From Albimonas donghaensis (GTDB lineage Bacteria; Pseudomonadota; Alphaproteobacteria; Rhodobacterales; Rhodobacteraceae), in NCBI RefSeq assembly GCF_900106695.1, contig NZ_FNMZ01000009.1, positions 1 to 64,000 on the forward strand: a DNA stretch of 64,000 bases. The letters are read 5' to 3'. The first letter of the stretch is position 1; every line of letters begins with the position of its first letter. The position numbers and the translations under genes were made by a program. Below are positions 1 to 10,472 of this stretch, piece after piece. The notes below the pieces were generated by a model. The model saw only the letters and a program-made list of their open reading frames with translations. It ran no database searches and was not told the DNA's origin.

Positions 1-195
1 ACCGAGTGACGTGCAGTAGCGTCCTAAAACGCCGGTCAAACCCATTAGGCTCGAACCGCCCGCACGTCCCTTCCCATCCAAAACTGTCAAAGAGCGGCGA
101 CAACCGATCCACATCGTCCCTTTCCTTGGGGCGATCTGGACCCTAGCGGCTGCCGCTGTCCCGGCCGGTGGAGCGTTGCTCCCCTCGTCCGGTGA
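1..195 (-). ncRNA. rRNA operon leader region with boxA (16S gene outside window)
   Basis: This is the transcribed spacer between the promoter at 201-229 and the window edge, read on the minus strand. It contains GCTCTTTGACA at 85-95, a close match to the boxA antitermination signal bound by the NusB/S10 complex. The rest has the look of Rhodobacterales 16S leaders, but that is from memory. No 16S sequence itself is present, so the gene must lie to the left. No protein-coding gene is seen in 1-343. Confidence 0.7.
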
Positions 196-200
196 GCAGG

Positions 201-229
201 TATCTAGGGGATTCGCCGGGGGGCGTCAA
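201..229 (-). promoter_or_regulatory. rRNA operon promoter (sigma-70 type), pointing off the left edge
   Basis: On the minus strand a TTGACG -35 box (224-229) and a TAGATA -10 box (201-206) are separated by exactly 17 bp, a near-consensus sigma-70 promoter. What follows downstream (a boxA element at 85-95) is typical of alphaproteobacterial rRNA leaders, so I infer that a 16S rRNA gene starts just beyond position 1. The promoter lies about 115 bp past the clpB stop codon and reads in the same direction as clpB. Confidence 0.8.
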
Positions 230-280
230 CAGCCCTCCGTCAGAAAAGCGTCACGACCTTCGTTTTTTCTTCCCGACATG

Positions 281-309
281 CCTGCGCCCCCGACAGAGGG
301 GGGCGCAGG
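281..309. terminator. hairpin between clpB and the rRNA promoter
   Basis: A perfect 11-bp stem (281-291 with 299-309) encloses a 7-nt loop. A T-rich run follows only on the plus strand (GTTGTTTTC), so as an intrinsic terminator it works best rightward. For clpB, transcribed leftward and ending at 344, it may instead act as a 3' end stabiliser. Confidence 0.45.
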
Positions 310-343
310 TGTTGTTTTCATTGGATAAATTACTTCCGCAGGG

Positions 344-2950
<2,607 letters not shown>

Positions 2951-3055
2951 GTCGCTCTCCTTTTCAGCGCCTGGGTCTGTCGGGCGCCCGGATGGCGCGC
3001 CCCTGCCCGGCCTGCATCTGGGAACCGCCCGCCCTGCGGCGCGGTCCTCTCGTAA

Positions 3056-3090
3056 AGGATATGTGTAGCGCCCCGGACCTTCACAAGGCT
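3056..3090 (-). promoter_or_regulatory. candidate sigma-32 promoter for clpB
   Basis: On the minus strand CTTG (3084-3087) is followed after about 18 bases by ACATAT (around 3058-3064), resembling the alphaproteobacterial heat-shock promoter pattern CTTG-N17/18-CYTATNT. Position upstream of clpB fits. The match is partial and untested. Confidence 0.45.
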
Positions 3091-3183
3091 TTCAGCCGTC
3101 CCGGAAGGGCGCATTTGGCTTGCGCGGCGGGGGGCGGCGGGGCTATCGCCGCAGGCGACCCCACCAGAACCGGAGACCGCGCC

Positions 3184-3918
3184 ATGCCCCTCGCCGCGAC
3201 CGCCCAGACCACGGCCACCGCAACCCAGGCCGATCCCCGCGGCCGCGTGATCGTGGCGCTCGACGTGCCCGACGCGGTGTCGGCGCTCGACCTCGTGAAG
3301 CGCATCGGGGACGAGGGCGTTTTCTACAAGATCGGGCTCGGCATGCTGACCACCGGCGGCCTCGCCGCAGCGATGGAGCTGAAGGAGCACGGCAAGCGCG
3401 TCTTCCTGGACATGAAGCTCTTCGACATCGGCGCGACGGTGGAGGCGGCGGTGAAGCGGCTGGCGGGGTTCGAGCTCGACTTCCTCACCGTGCATGGCGA
3501 CCCGCATGTGGTGCGCGCCGCGGTCGAGGGGGCCTCGGGCACGGACCTGAAGATCCTGGCGGTGACGGTGCTGACCTCGCTGGACCGCGGCGACCTGGAC
3601 GCCGCGATGATCGAGGCCGGCGACATCGGCGCCATCGGGACCGAGCGCGCGCGCCGCGCCTTCGACGCCGGGGCGCACGGGGTCATCGCCTCCCCGCATG
3701 AAGCCGCCGCGATCCGCGCCCTGCCCGAGGCCGCGGGCCGGCTGATCGTGACGCCGGGCGTGCGGCCGGCCGGCGCCGCGATGGACGACCAGAAGCGCGC
3801 CGCGACCCCCGGCGAGGCGATCCGCGCCGGCGCCGATCATATCGTGGTCGGCCGCCCGGTCTGGCGCGCCCCCGACCCGGCCGCCGCGATGCGCGCGATC
3901 CACGCCGAGCTGCCCTGA
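3184..3918 (+). CDS. pyrF: orotidine-5'-phosphate decarboxylase
   Basis: PyrF converts OMP to UMP, the last step of de novo pyrimidine synthesis. The 244-residue protein is a TIM barrel with VIVALDVP near the start, the catalytic strand LDMKLFDIGATV (family form DxKxxDI), and the phosphate-binding end VTPGVRP and DHIVVGRPV. The ATG at 3184 is chosen because it follows a GGAG ribosome site and leaves only about 20 extra residues before the barrel; the reading frame is open further upstream, but that part does not resemble the family. It is monocistronic, with N-formylglutamate amidohydrolase downstream. Confidence 0.95.
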   Translation: MPLAATAQTTATATQADPRGRVIVALDVPDAVSALDLVKRIGDEGVFYKIGLGMLTTGGLAAAMELKEHGKRVFLDMKLFDIGATVEAAVKRLAGFELDFLTVHGDPHVVRAAVEGASGTDLKILAVTVLTSLDRGDLDAAMIEAGDIGAIGTERARRAFDAGAHGVIASPHEAAAIRALPEAAGRLIVTPGVRPAGAAMDDQKRAATPGEAIRAGADHIVVGRPVWRAPDPAAAMRAIHAELP

Positions 3919-4036
3919 CCGCGCGCGATCAGGGGAGGATGAAGCGGGGGCCGCGCGGAGGACCAGCGGCGCCCCCGCCCCGCCCCCCGCGCTCACGGCT
4001 CTTTCATCGAAGAAGTCCGTGAGCGCCACCAATCCT

Positions 4037-4071
4037 GTTCCCGTCGCGCGCGCAGTCGCTATAGTGGGGAT
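4037..4071 (+). promoter_or_regulatory. promoter giving a probably leaderless mRNA
   Basis: TATAGT at 4060-4065 lies 6 bases before the ATG at 4072, so transcription would start at or next to the A of the start codon. No ribosome site precedes the ATG. The -35 region (around 4037-4042) is weak. Confidence 0.4.
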
Positions 4072-4962
4072 ATGAACACATCGGATTTCGCAGATTCCGA
4101 TCGCTTCCGCATCCTTCGCCCCGCCCCGGGCGCGGGCGGGCACAGCGTCGCGAGCGTGTTCTCCTCGCCCCATTCCGGGCGCGACTATCCCGAGGATCTG
4201 CTGCGCGCCTCCCGGCTCAACGCCCATGACCTGCGCCGCTCCGAGGACGCCTTCGTGGAACGGCTGTTCGATGCGGCGCCCGACCTGGGCGCGCCGCTGA
4301 TCCACGCCCTGGCCCCGCGGGCCTATGTCGACCTGAACCGCGGCCCCGAGGAGATGGACCCCGCGCTCATCGCCGGCGTCCGCGCCGCGGGGCTGAACCC
4401 GCGCCTCGCCGCCGGGCTGGGCGTGATCCCGCGCGTCGTGGCCGAGGGCGTCACCATATATAACGGCAAGCTGACCCAGGAGGTCGCGCAGGATCGCCTG
4501 CGCCGTTGCTACCGCCCCTATCACGCCGCCCTTCAGGGTCTGCTGGACGAAGCCCGCGCCCGGACCGGGCGCGCGCTGCTGATCGACTGCCACTCCATGC
4601 CCTCGGACGCGCTGCGCGCCGTGCCCCGGATCCGCGGACGCCGGCCCGAGATCATCCTCGGCGACCGTTTCGGCGTGTCCTGCGCCCCCTGGATCATGGC
4701 GGAGTGCGAGCGGGCGTTTTCCGACGTGGGTTTCGCGGTGGCGCGCAACTCGCCCTTCGCCGGCGGCTACATCACCCAGAAATACGGGCGGCCGGCGCGC
4801 GGGGTGCATGCCATCCAGGTGGAGATCGACCGCGCGCTTTATCTCGACGAGGCCCGCGTCGCCCCCGGCCCGGCCTTCGAGGCGGTGCGCGCCGCGCTGC
4901 GCCCGGTCATCGCCCGGCTCGCCGCGCTCGGGCCCGACGCGACGGCGCTCGCCGCCGAATGA
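4072..4962 (+). CDS. N-formylglutamate amidohydrolase family protein
   Basis: Members of the FGase family (PF05013) are zinc-dependent hydrolases that release glutamate from N-formylglutamate, the last step of one histidine-degradation route; several members have other amide substrates. The 296-residue protein has SSPHSGRDYP near residue 27, RSEDAFVERLF, PRAYVDLNR and LLIDCHSMPS, which are the conserved acidic and histidine segments. No other hut genes are adjacent, so the substrate is uncertain. The start codon has no Shine-Dalgarno sequence but sits directly after a -10-like hexamer, suggesting a leaderless message. Confidence 0.85.
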   Translation: MNTSDFADSDRFRILRPAPGAGGHSVASVFSSPHSGRDYPEDLLRASRLNAHDLRRSEDAFVERLFDAAPDLGAPLIHALAPRAYVDLNRGPEEMDPALIAGVRAAGLNPRLAAGLGVIPRVVAEGVTIYNGKLTQEVAQDRLRRCYRPYHAALQGLLDEARARTGRALLIDCHSMPSDALRAVPRIRGRRPEIILGDRFGVSCAPWIMAECERAFSDVGFAVARNSPFAGGYITQKYGRPARGVHAIQVEIDRALYLDEARVAPGPAFEAVRAALRPVIARLAALGPDATALAAE

Positions 4963-5157
4963 GCCGGCCCCCGGCGCTCTCCGCCGCATAGTTCCGCCGA
5001 ATAGTTCCGCGGTCTCGCCGCCATGGCGCGGCCTTGAGCACCGCCGACGCATCGCGCGTCGCGGGGGTGTCGTGGCTGTCGGTCAGGGAAGCGGTCAGGG
5101 AGGCCGGACGGCGCGGTCGCCGCAGCGCGGCATGCCCCCGGACGAGGGGCGTCCCTC
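4963..5157. other. intergenic stretch without a recognised gene
   Basis: GC-rich spacer between the amidohydrolase and the sRNA terminator. Open frames here are shadows without family resemblance, ribosome sites or coherent composition. Together with the sRNA and the low-GC tract to 5420 this makes about 460 bp between two protein genes. Confidence 0.5.
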
Positions 5158-5237
5158 AAAAAAAAAGGGCCAGGACAAGCCCGGCCCAAGTCTAGGGAGG
5201 AAACGCCCAGAAGGGCGGTGACGTCAGACGTCACAAG
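5158..5237 (-). ncRNA. alpha-r8 (MmgR-like) small RNA
   Basis: Read on the minus strand, about 80 nt show: a perfect hairpin GTGACGT-CTG-ACGTCAC (5218-5234), a second hairpin CGCCC-TTCT-GGGCG (5204-5217), the unpaired decamer TTTCCTCCCT (5194-5203), and a Rho-independent terminator whose GGGCC/GGCCC stem (5167-5187) ends in nine T residues (5158-5166). The decamer and the three-hairpin layout are, to my knowledge, those of the alpha-r8 family, whose Sinorhizobium member MmgR (about 77 nt) limits polyhydroxybutyrate storage; the motif is anti-Shine-Dalgarno-like. A TATAGT -10 box (5244-5249) places the 5' end near 5237. The neighbour dinB is also a known context for this family (from memory). 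Confidence 0.75.
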
Positions 5238-5243
5238 GAAGAA

Positions 5244-5271
5244 ACTATATGTGCGCTGCAGCAAAGGCAAC
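5244..5271 (-). promoter_or_regulatory. promoter of the alpha-r8 sRNA
   Basis: TATAGT (5244-5249) is preceded by TTGCCT (5265-5270) at 15-bp spacing, or GTTGCC at 16 bp. The tract between carries the partial palindrome TTTGCTGCAGCGC, a possible regulator site. Confidence 0.5.
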
Positions 5272-5424
5272 GGGGATCGCGCGGAAAACCGCTTGCCCCC
5301 CTACAAAATCCTGATGTTTAGGCACAATTTTTTGCCCAACCGGGAAAAGTTTCGACTTGCGCACTGAAATTCCGAGCATCTCATCGGCAACTGCCCCCAT
5401 CTTGGGCAGACATCCCCCGCTCAT
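5245..5424 (-). CDS. possible 59-residue small protein after dinB
   Basis: An open frame starts at an ATG that overlaps the dinB stop codon by four bases (ATGA) and ends with a TAG inside the sRNA promoter. The translation is balanced and protein-like, with few arginines and a hydrophobic tail ending AVFRAIPVAFAAAHI. Against it, third-position GC is only about half, far below the surrounding genes, and conservation here could reflect the sRNA promoter instead. I recognise no family. Listed as tentative. Confidence 0.25.
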   Translation of the reverse strand: MSGGCLPKMGAVADEMLGISVRKSKLFPVGQKIVPKHQDFVGGQAVFRAIPVAFAAAHI

Positions 5425-6824
5425 CGCAATGAGCGTCCCTTCAGAATCGCCTTGTCCCCGAAGCGGGCCCGGATCGCGTCGGAGGCCCGCTCCGCCGCTT
5501 CGCGCCGCCCCGCGTCGGGGTCCAGCAGATCCGGCGACCGCCCGGCCTCCGCATCCGGCGCCAGCCCGGCCAGCCCCACGCCCAGCAGCCGGAACGGCGC
5601 CGCCCCCATCTCCCGCGCCAGCATCGGGCGCGCGGCGCGGTAAAGCGCGTCGGCCAGCTGCACCGGCTCGGCCAGCGTCGCCCGGCGCGAGATCAGGCGG
5701 AAGTCGGCGCGCTTGAGCTTCAGCGTCGCCACCCGCCCCGCCAGCCCCCGCGCCTTGGCCCGCCCCGCCGCCTTCTCCGCCATCCGCCACAGGTGCCCGT
5801 CGAGCAGATCGGGGTCGGAGACGTCCTCGTCGAAGGTGGTTTCGTTGGACAGGGTCTTCAGGTCCCGGTCGGGCGCGACCGCGCGGGCGTCCTCGCCATG
5901 CGCCAGCCGGATCAGCCGGTCGCCGAAGGCGCCGTGGCGGGCGCGCAGGCGGTCCGGATCGGCCCGGCGGATGTCGCGCAGGGTGCGCAGGCCCTCGGCC
6001 TGAAGCTTCTCGGCGGTGGCGGCGCCGATGCCCCAGATCAGCCGGACGGGCTGATCCTCCAGGAACGCCGCGGTGTCGCCCCGCCCGATCAGCGCGAAGC
6101 CCCGCGGCTTGTCGAGATCCGAGGCGATCTTGGCCAGGAACTTGTTGTGCGACAGCCCCACGGAGACCGAGATCCCCACCTCCGCCCGGATCTCCCGCGC
6201 CAGCCGGGCCAGCGCGGCGGCCGGCGACACTCCATGCAGGCGCGCGGTCCCCGACAGGTCGAGAAAGGCCTCGTCCAGCGACAAGGGCTCCACCAGCGGG
6301 GTGAGCGCGTCGAAGCGGGCGCGGATCTCGCGCGAGACCTCGACGTAATGGGACATGCGCGGCGGCAGGACCACGGCCTCGGGGCAGAGCTTGAGCGCCT
6401 TGAACATCGGCATGGCCGAGCGGACGCCGCGGGTGCGCGCCAGGTAGCAGGCGGTGGAGACGACGCCCCGCCGCCCGCCGCCGATGATCACCGGGTGGTC
6501 GCGCAGGGCCGGGTCGTCGCGTTTCTCGACCGAGGCGTAGAAGGCGTCGCAGTCGATATGTGCGACGGAGAGGGCGTGAAGCTCCGGATGGGCGATGGCC
6601 GCCGGGGCCCGGCAGGCCGGGCAGCGCGGGCGGAGGGTCGCGGCCGGCTTCGGGCCGTTGGGGGCGGGGGCCGGGGTCGGGGTTTGGGCCGGGGTCGGGG
6701 TTGGGGTCGGGGTTGGGGCGGGCGTTTCGAACAGATGCAGACAGGCCCGGCACAGCGCCGGAACGGCGCCGCGCGGCGGGCGGGCTGGGGCGGGATCGCG
6801 GGACGAAACGGGCTCGGCGGACAT
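5421..6824 (-). CDS. dinB: DNA polymerase IV (Y-family) with N-terminal zinc ribbon
   Basis: DinB is the error-prone translesion polymerase. The 467-residue form has two CxxC pairs (C25/C28 and C68/C71) that look like a zinc ribbon, then the Y-family palm with HIDCDAFYASVE near residue 89 and LSLDEAFLDL carrying the metal-binding acids, fingers, thumb and little-finger domain. The two halves of the ribbon are separated by a low-complexity stretch of alternating Thr/Ala and Pro encoded by a GGGGTC/GGGGTT repeat. The ATG at 6824 is chosen because it begins just before the ribbon; it has no ribosome site but a TAGATT hexamer ends 7 bases upstream, suggesting a leaderless transcript. No LexA-type GTTC-N7-GTTC box was seen. 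Confidence 0.93.
   Translation of the reverse strand: MSAEPVSSRDPAPARPPRGAVPALCRACLHLFETPAPTPTPTPTPAQTPTPAPAPNGPKPAATLRPRCPACRAPAAIAHPELHALSVAHIDCDAFYASVEKRDDPALRDHPVIIGGGRRGVVSTACYLARTRGVRSAMPMFKALKLCPEAVVLPPRMSHYVEVSREIRARFDALTPLVEPLSLDEAFLDLSGTARLHGVSPAAALARLAREIRAEVGISVSVGLSHNKFLAKIASDLDKPRGFALIGRGDTAAFLEDQPVRLIWGIGAATAEKLQAEGLRTLRDIRRADPDRLRARHGAFGDRLIRLAHGEDARAVAPDRDLKTLSNETTFDEDVSDPDLLDGHLWRMAEKAAGRAKARGLAGRVATLKLKRADFRLISRRATLAEPVQLADALYRAARPMLAREMGAAPFRLLGVGLAGLAPDAEAGRSPDLLDPDAGRREAAERASDAIRARFGDKAILKGRSLR
6660..6722. repeat. G-quadruplex-prone repeat inside dinB
   Basis: Runs of four or five G separated by TC, TT or CC recur along the plus strand for about 60 bp, encoding the Pro-Thr/Pro-Ala linker of DinB. 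The pattern satisfies the usual G4 rule (four G-runs of at least three) several times. Confidence 0.8.
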
Positions 6825-7744
6825 GGCGCGCAATCTAGCGCGCCTCGCGCCCCGGCGCCCATGGTTTCGCCCGCAATATCGTCCGTGGTTTCGCCTTTGG
6901 ATTCGGGCTTGCGGTTTCGGGCCCGCCTCGGCCCCGGCCCGCCGCCCGCCGCCGGGGACGGGAGCCGCGCGTCGACCGAAACGCCTATGGAAGCGGAGCG
7001 CCCGCGCGGCGCCTGACCGGGGGCGCCCGGCGGCACGGTCTCCGCGTCGCCGGCCGCGCCCCGACGGAGAGGCCGCCGCGACGGAGAGGGCGGCCCGCAA
7101 GCCGGCGACCGCGCGGCGGCGCGCTTCGCTCTCGAAAGGGTTGAGATCGGGTGAACGCGCCGCAGAAAGGACGGGACGCCCGGACGCTCCTCCGCGACGG
7201 GTCGGGGTCTCGCATGGCGGTCGAGCCGACCGCCACGGCGCCCAAGACGAACCGGAAGTTAGGGCTGAGCGGCTGAAGCGCGGTCCCGCACCCGCCGCAA
7301 CCCACCCGGCGGGCCTCCGATTCGCCATCGAGGAGGGCGACGAGTCGGAGGAAGGGTGGAGCGGAGACGCGCGCCCCCGCCCGCCGGACGCGCCTCGCGG
7401 CCGAAGCCGGCGGACGGCGCGGAAGCCGGGCCCGCCGCCGGCTCCGCGCTCACCGCGCCGCTCCCCCGCGGCCTGGGCGGCCGATCTCGCGGCGGGAACA
7501 GGTCCCGACCGGCGCCGTGACCGGGGCGCATGCCGGGGCGGGAGGACGGCCTGCCCGCGCCCCCCCCTCGCCCCGCCGCAGGAACCCGCGCCGGTCGCCC
7601 CCCGGCGCCCCCGCCGCAGCGCCGCGCGGGTGCCCCGGCGCCGGCCCGCGGCCCCTCCGACGCGCGGCTCCCGAACGCGAAGGGGGCGCGCCGGTCGACC
7701 CGGCGCGCCCCCCTGTCATGTCCCTCGCCGCGGAAGCCGCGGGA
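6825..7744. other. 920-bp stretch without a recognised gene
   Basis: Between dinB and pckA there are only arginine/proline-rich open frames in all phases with no family resemblance. Three direct copies of GGTTTCG occur at 6863, 6887 and 6913, just upstream of dinB. The right end holds the pckA terminator hairpin. I see no RNA gene. Confidence 0.5.
7682..7712 (-). terminator. hairpin downstream of pckA
   Basis: A perfect 13-bp GC stem (7682-7694 with 7700-7712) and 5-nt loop follow pckA by about 33 bases. Only a weak T tract (CTTCGCGTT) follows on the minus strand. Confidence 0.6.
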
Positions 7745-9346
7745 TCAGGCGCCCGGCGCCGCGGCCCGGACTTCGTCGCCTACATGCGGCTCATACTGGG
7801 CGAAGTTGTCGGCGAACATCGCCACCAGCTTGGCCGCCTGCGCGTCATAGGCCGCGCCATCGGCCCAGGTCGAGCGCGGGTCGAGCAGCGACGCGTCCAC
7901 GTCATGCACCGCCACCGGAACCTCGAAGCCGAAGAACGGGTCCTTGCGGAACTCCACCCCGTTCAGCGACCCGTCCAGCGCCGCCGTCAGCAGGCCGCGG
8001 GTGGCCTTGATCGGCATGCGCTTGCCGGTCCCGTAGGCGCCGCCGGTCCAGCCGGTGTTGACCAGCCAGCAGGTCGCGCCGTGCTGGGCGATCTTGTCCC
8101 GCAGCAGCGCCCCGTAGACTTCCGGACGCCGCGGCATGAAGGGCTGGCCGAAGCAGGTGGAGAAGGTCGGCGACGGCTCGGTCACGCCCTTCTCGGTCCC
8201 GGCGACCTTCGAGGTGAAGCCCGACAGGAAGTGGTACATGGCCTGCGCCGGCGTCAGCCGGGCGATCGGGGGCAGCACCCCGAAGGCGTCGCAGGTCAGC
8301 ATCACCACGTTTTTCGGCGCGCCGCCCAGGCCCGTCTCCGACGCGTTGGAGATGTAGTCCAGCGGATAGGCGCAGCGCATGTTGGGCGTGAGGCTGTCGT
8401 CCTCGAAATCCAGCTCCTTGGTGAGCGGATCGAAGACCATGTTCTCGATCACCGTCGCGAACTTGGTGGTGGTCGCGTAGATCTCGGGCTCGGCCTCGGC
8501 GCTCAGCGAGATGGTCTTCGCGTAGCAGCCGCCTTCGAAGTTGAAGATGCCGTGGTCGGTCCAGCCATGCTCGTCGTCGCCGATGAGAATGCGCGAGGGG
8601 TCCGCCGACAGCGTGGTCTTGCCGGTGCCCGACAGGCCGAAGAACACCGCCGCGTCGGACGGGTCCCCGATGGCGTGGTTGGCCGAGCAATGCATCGGCA
8701 TCACGCCCTGGCCGGGCAGCAGGTAGTTCAGGATCGAGAACACCGACTTCTTGTTCTCGCCGGCGTAGGAGGTGCCGCCGATCAGCACCATCTTGCGCTC
8801 GAAGCTGATGGCGATGACGGTCTCGGACCGGCAGCCATGCTTGGCGGGATCGGCCTTGAAGCTCGGCACGTTGAGGACGGTGAACTCGGGATCGAAGGTC
8901 GCCAGCTCCGCCCGCTCGGGGCGACGCAGCAGGTGCCGGATGAACAGCCCGTGCCAGGCCAGCTCGGTGCAGACCCGGACGTTCAGCCGATAGGCCGGAT
9001 CGGCGCCGCCGAACAGGTCCTCGACGAACAGTTCGCGGCCGGCGAGATGCGCGACCATGTCCACGCGCAGACGCTCGAAGGCGTCGGCGTCCATGGGCTT
9101 GTTGTTCTCCCACCAGATGGTGGACTCGACGGAGGGTTCGCGGACCACGAACTTGTCCTGCGGCGACCGCCCCGTGTGCTTGCCGGTGGAGACGAGAAAC
9201 GCGCCGCCCCGGCCGATCTCGCCCTCGCCCCGCGCCACCGCCTCCTGCATGAGGCCGGCGTCCTCCAGGTTGTAATGGGCGGCCTTAAGGCCAGTGATCC
9301 CCTGGGCCTCAAGGCTCCGCTCGGGATTGAACACGCCTCGCTGCAT
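7745..9346 (-). CDS. pckA: phosphoenolpyruvate carboxykinase (ATP)
   Basis: PckA makes PEP from oxaloacetate and ATP, the entry to gluconeogenesis. The 533-residue protein has the PEPCK P-loop [14 protein letters not shown], the metal/substrate motifs [14 protein letters not shown] and [19 protein letters not shown], and the downstream DDEHGW kinase-2 segment. The ATG at 9346 has an AAGGAG ribosome site 9 bases upstream; an in-frame extension to 9496 is not family-like. It diverges from chvI. In Agrobacterium and Sinorhizobium pckA neighbours chvGI and depends on ChvI, so the same control is likely here. Confidence 0.97.
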   Translation of the reverse strand: MQRGVFNPERSLEAQGITGLKAAHYNLEDAGLMQEAVARGEGEIGRGGAFLVSTGKHTGRSPQDKFVVREPSVESTIWWENNKPMDADAFERLRVDMVAHLAGRELFVEDLFGGADPAYRLNVRVCTELAWHGLFIRHLLRRPERAELATFDPEFTVLNVPSFKADPAKHGCRSETVIAISFERKMVLIGGTSYAGENKKSVFSILNYLLPGQGVMPMHCSANHAIGDPSDAAVFFGLSGTGKTTLSADPSRILIGDDEHGWTDHGIFNFEGGCYAKTISLSAEAEPEIYATTTKFATVIENMVFDPLTKELDFEDDSLTPNMRCAYPLDYISNASETGLGGAPKNVVMLTCDAFGVLPPIARLTPAQAMYHFLSGFTSKVAGTEKGVTEPSPTFSTCFGQPFMPRRPEVYGALLRDKIAQHGATCWLVNTGWTGGAYGTGKRMPIKATRGLLTAALDGSLNGVEFRKDPFFGFEVPVAVHDVDASLLDPRSTWADGAAYDAQAAKLVAMFADNFAQYEPHVGDEVRAAAPGA

Positions 9347-9763
9347 ACCTATGCGCTCCTTCGATCGCTTCCTCAAACGACGCTCCCCCGTGCGGTCGTG
9401 GCCGCAGCGTCGTGCGGGCGGAACCGTAACACGCCCGCCCGGCGCGGCGCGATGTGAACGCCGCCTCCGGGCCGAAAAAGCGATTCCGGTCCGCAACCCT
9501 TACGGATCGGGCTATAACATATCGGCATGAATGTGACAGAAGGTTCCCCGCGGGCGAAATGGCGCAGTTCAGCCGCAATCGAGCCGCTTTCAGGCCGGAT
9601 ATGTTGCGCATCTCTGCGATAACCCGTCCTGTGGAACGCGGATCCGGCGAACGCGCCTGCGTCAACGCGCGCACCCCGCCGGAAGACGACCGCGCCGCAG
9701 GACTGTCGCGGCAGGCGCGTCGACCGCATGGGGGCGGGCGGCGCGCAACGACTTGGAGAGACC
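9347..9763. promoter_or_regulatory. divergent pckA / chvI control region
   Basis: This 417-bp region holds no convincing gene. For pckA, TGTCAC (9533-9538) and TATAGC (9511-9516) are 16 bp apart on the minus strand. On the plus strand TATAAC (9513-9518) could be a -10 for chvI. A ChvI site would be expected here, but I cannot point to one. Confidence 0.4.
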
Positions 9764-10465
9764 ATGACCCAGATCGCGCTGGTCGACGACGACCGCAACA
9801 TCCTGACCTCCGTCTCCATGGCGATGGAGGCCGAGGGCTACGAGGTGCGGTGCTACACCGACGGCGCCGCCGCGCTGGCGGCGCTGACCACGCAGCCGCC
9901 GGACCTGGCGGTGTTCGACATCAAGATGCCCCGCATGGACGGCATGGAGCTGCTGCGCCGCCTGCGGCAGCAGTCGGACCTGCCCGTCATCTTCCTCACC
10001 TCCAAGGATGAGGAGATCGACGAGGTGCTGGGCCTGCGCATGGGCGCCGACGACTATGTGCGCAAGCCGTTCTCCCAGCGCCTGCTGATCGAGCGGGTGC
10101 GCGCCGTCCTGCGCCGCCGCGAGGCCGCGACCGGGGTCGAGGCCGACCGCGCCGAGGCCGACCGCGCCATGACCCGGGGCAAGCTGGCGCTGGACCCGCT
10201 GCGCCATTCCTGCACCTGGGACGGGGACGGCGTGACCCTGACCGTGACCGAGTTCCTGATCCTCCAGGCGCTCGCCCAGCGGCCCGGCTTCGTGAAGAGC
10301 CGCGACCAGCTGATGGACGCGGCCTATGACGATCAGGTCTATGTGGACGACCGCACCATCGACAGCCATATCAAGCGGATCCGGAAGAAATTCCGCCAGG
10401 TCGACGACGATTTCGCCTCGATCGAGACGCTCTACGGCGTCGGCTACCGCTACAAGGAGGTCTGA
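9764..10465 (+). CDS. chvI: response regulator ChvI
   Basis: OmpR/PhoB-class regulator of 233 residues. The receiver domain shows the acidic pair DDD near residue 8, the phospho-acceptor in [15 protein letters not shown] near residue 53 and the KPF lysine near 102; the winged-helix DNA-binding domain follows from about 130 and ends [14 protein letters not shown] and GVGYRYKE. ChvI with ChvG senses acid or envelope stress and metabolic state in alphaproteobacteria. The start at 9764 follows a GGAGAG site. chvG begins 7 bases downstream and its AAGGAGG ribosome site lies inside the last chvI codons. Confidence 0.93.
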   Translation: MTQIALVDDDRNILTSVSMAMEAEGYEVRCYTDGAAALAALTTQPPDLAVFDIKMPRMDGMELLRRLRQQSDLPVIFLTSKDEEIDEVLGLRMGADDYVRKPFSQRLLIERVRAVLRRREAATGVEADRAEADRAMTRGKLALDPLRHSCTWDGDGVTLTVTEFLILQALAQRPGFVKSRDQLMDAAYDDQVYVDDRTIDSHIKRIRKKFRQVDDDFASIETLYGVGYRYKEV

Positions 10466-10472
10466 GCCCGCC

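Noticed and set aside
3945-3990. GC hairpin after pyrF as terminator
   Set aside because: The GCGGGGGC/GCCCCCGC arms are far apart (17-nt loop) and no T tract follows.
6847-6925. LexA (SOS) operator before dinB
   Set aside because: The repeated GGTTTCG is not the alphaproteobacterial GTTC-N7-GTTC box and its spacing of 24-26 bp does not fit.
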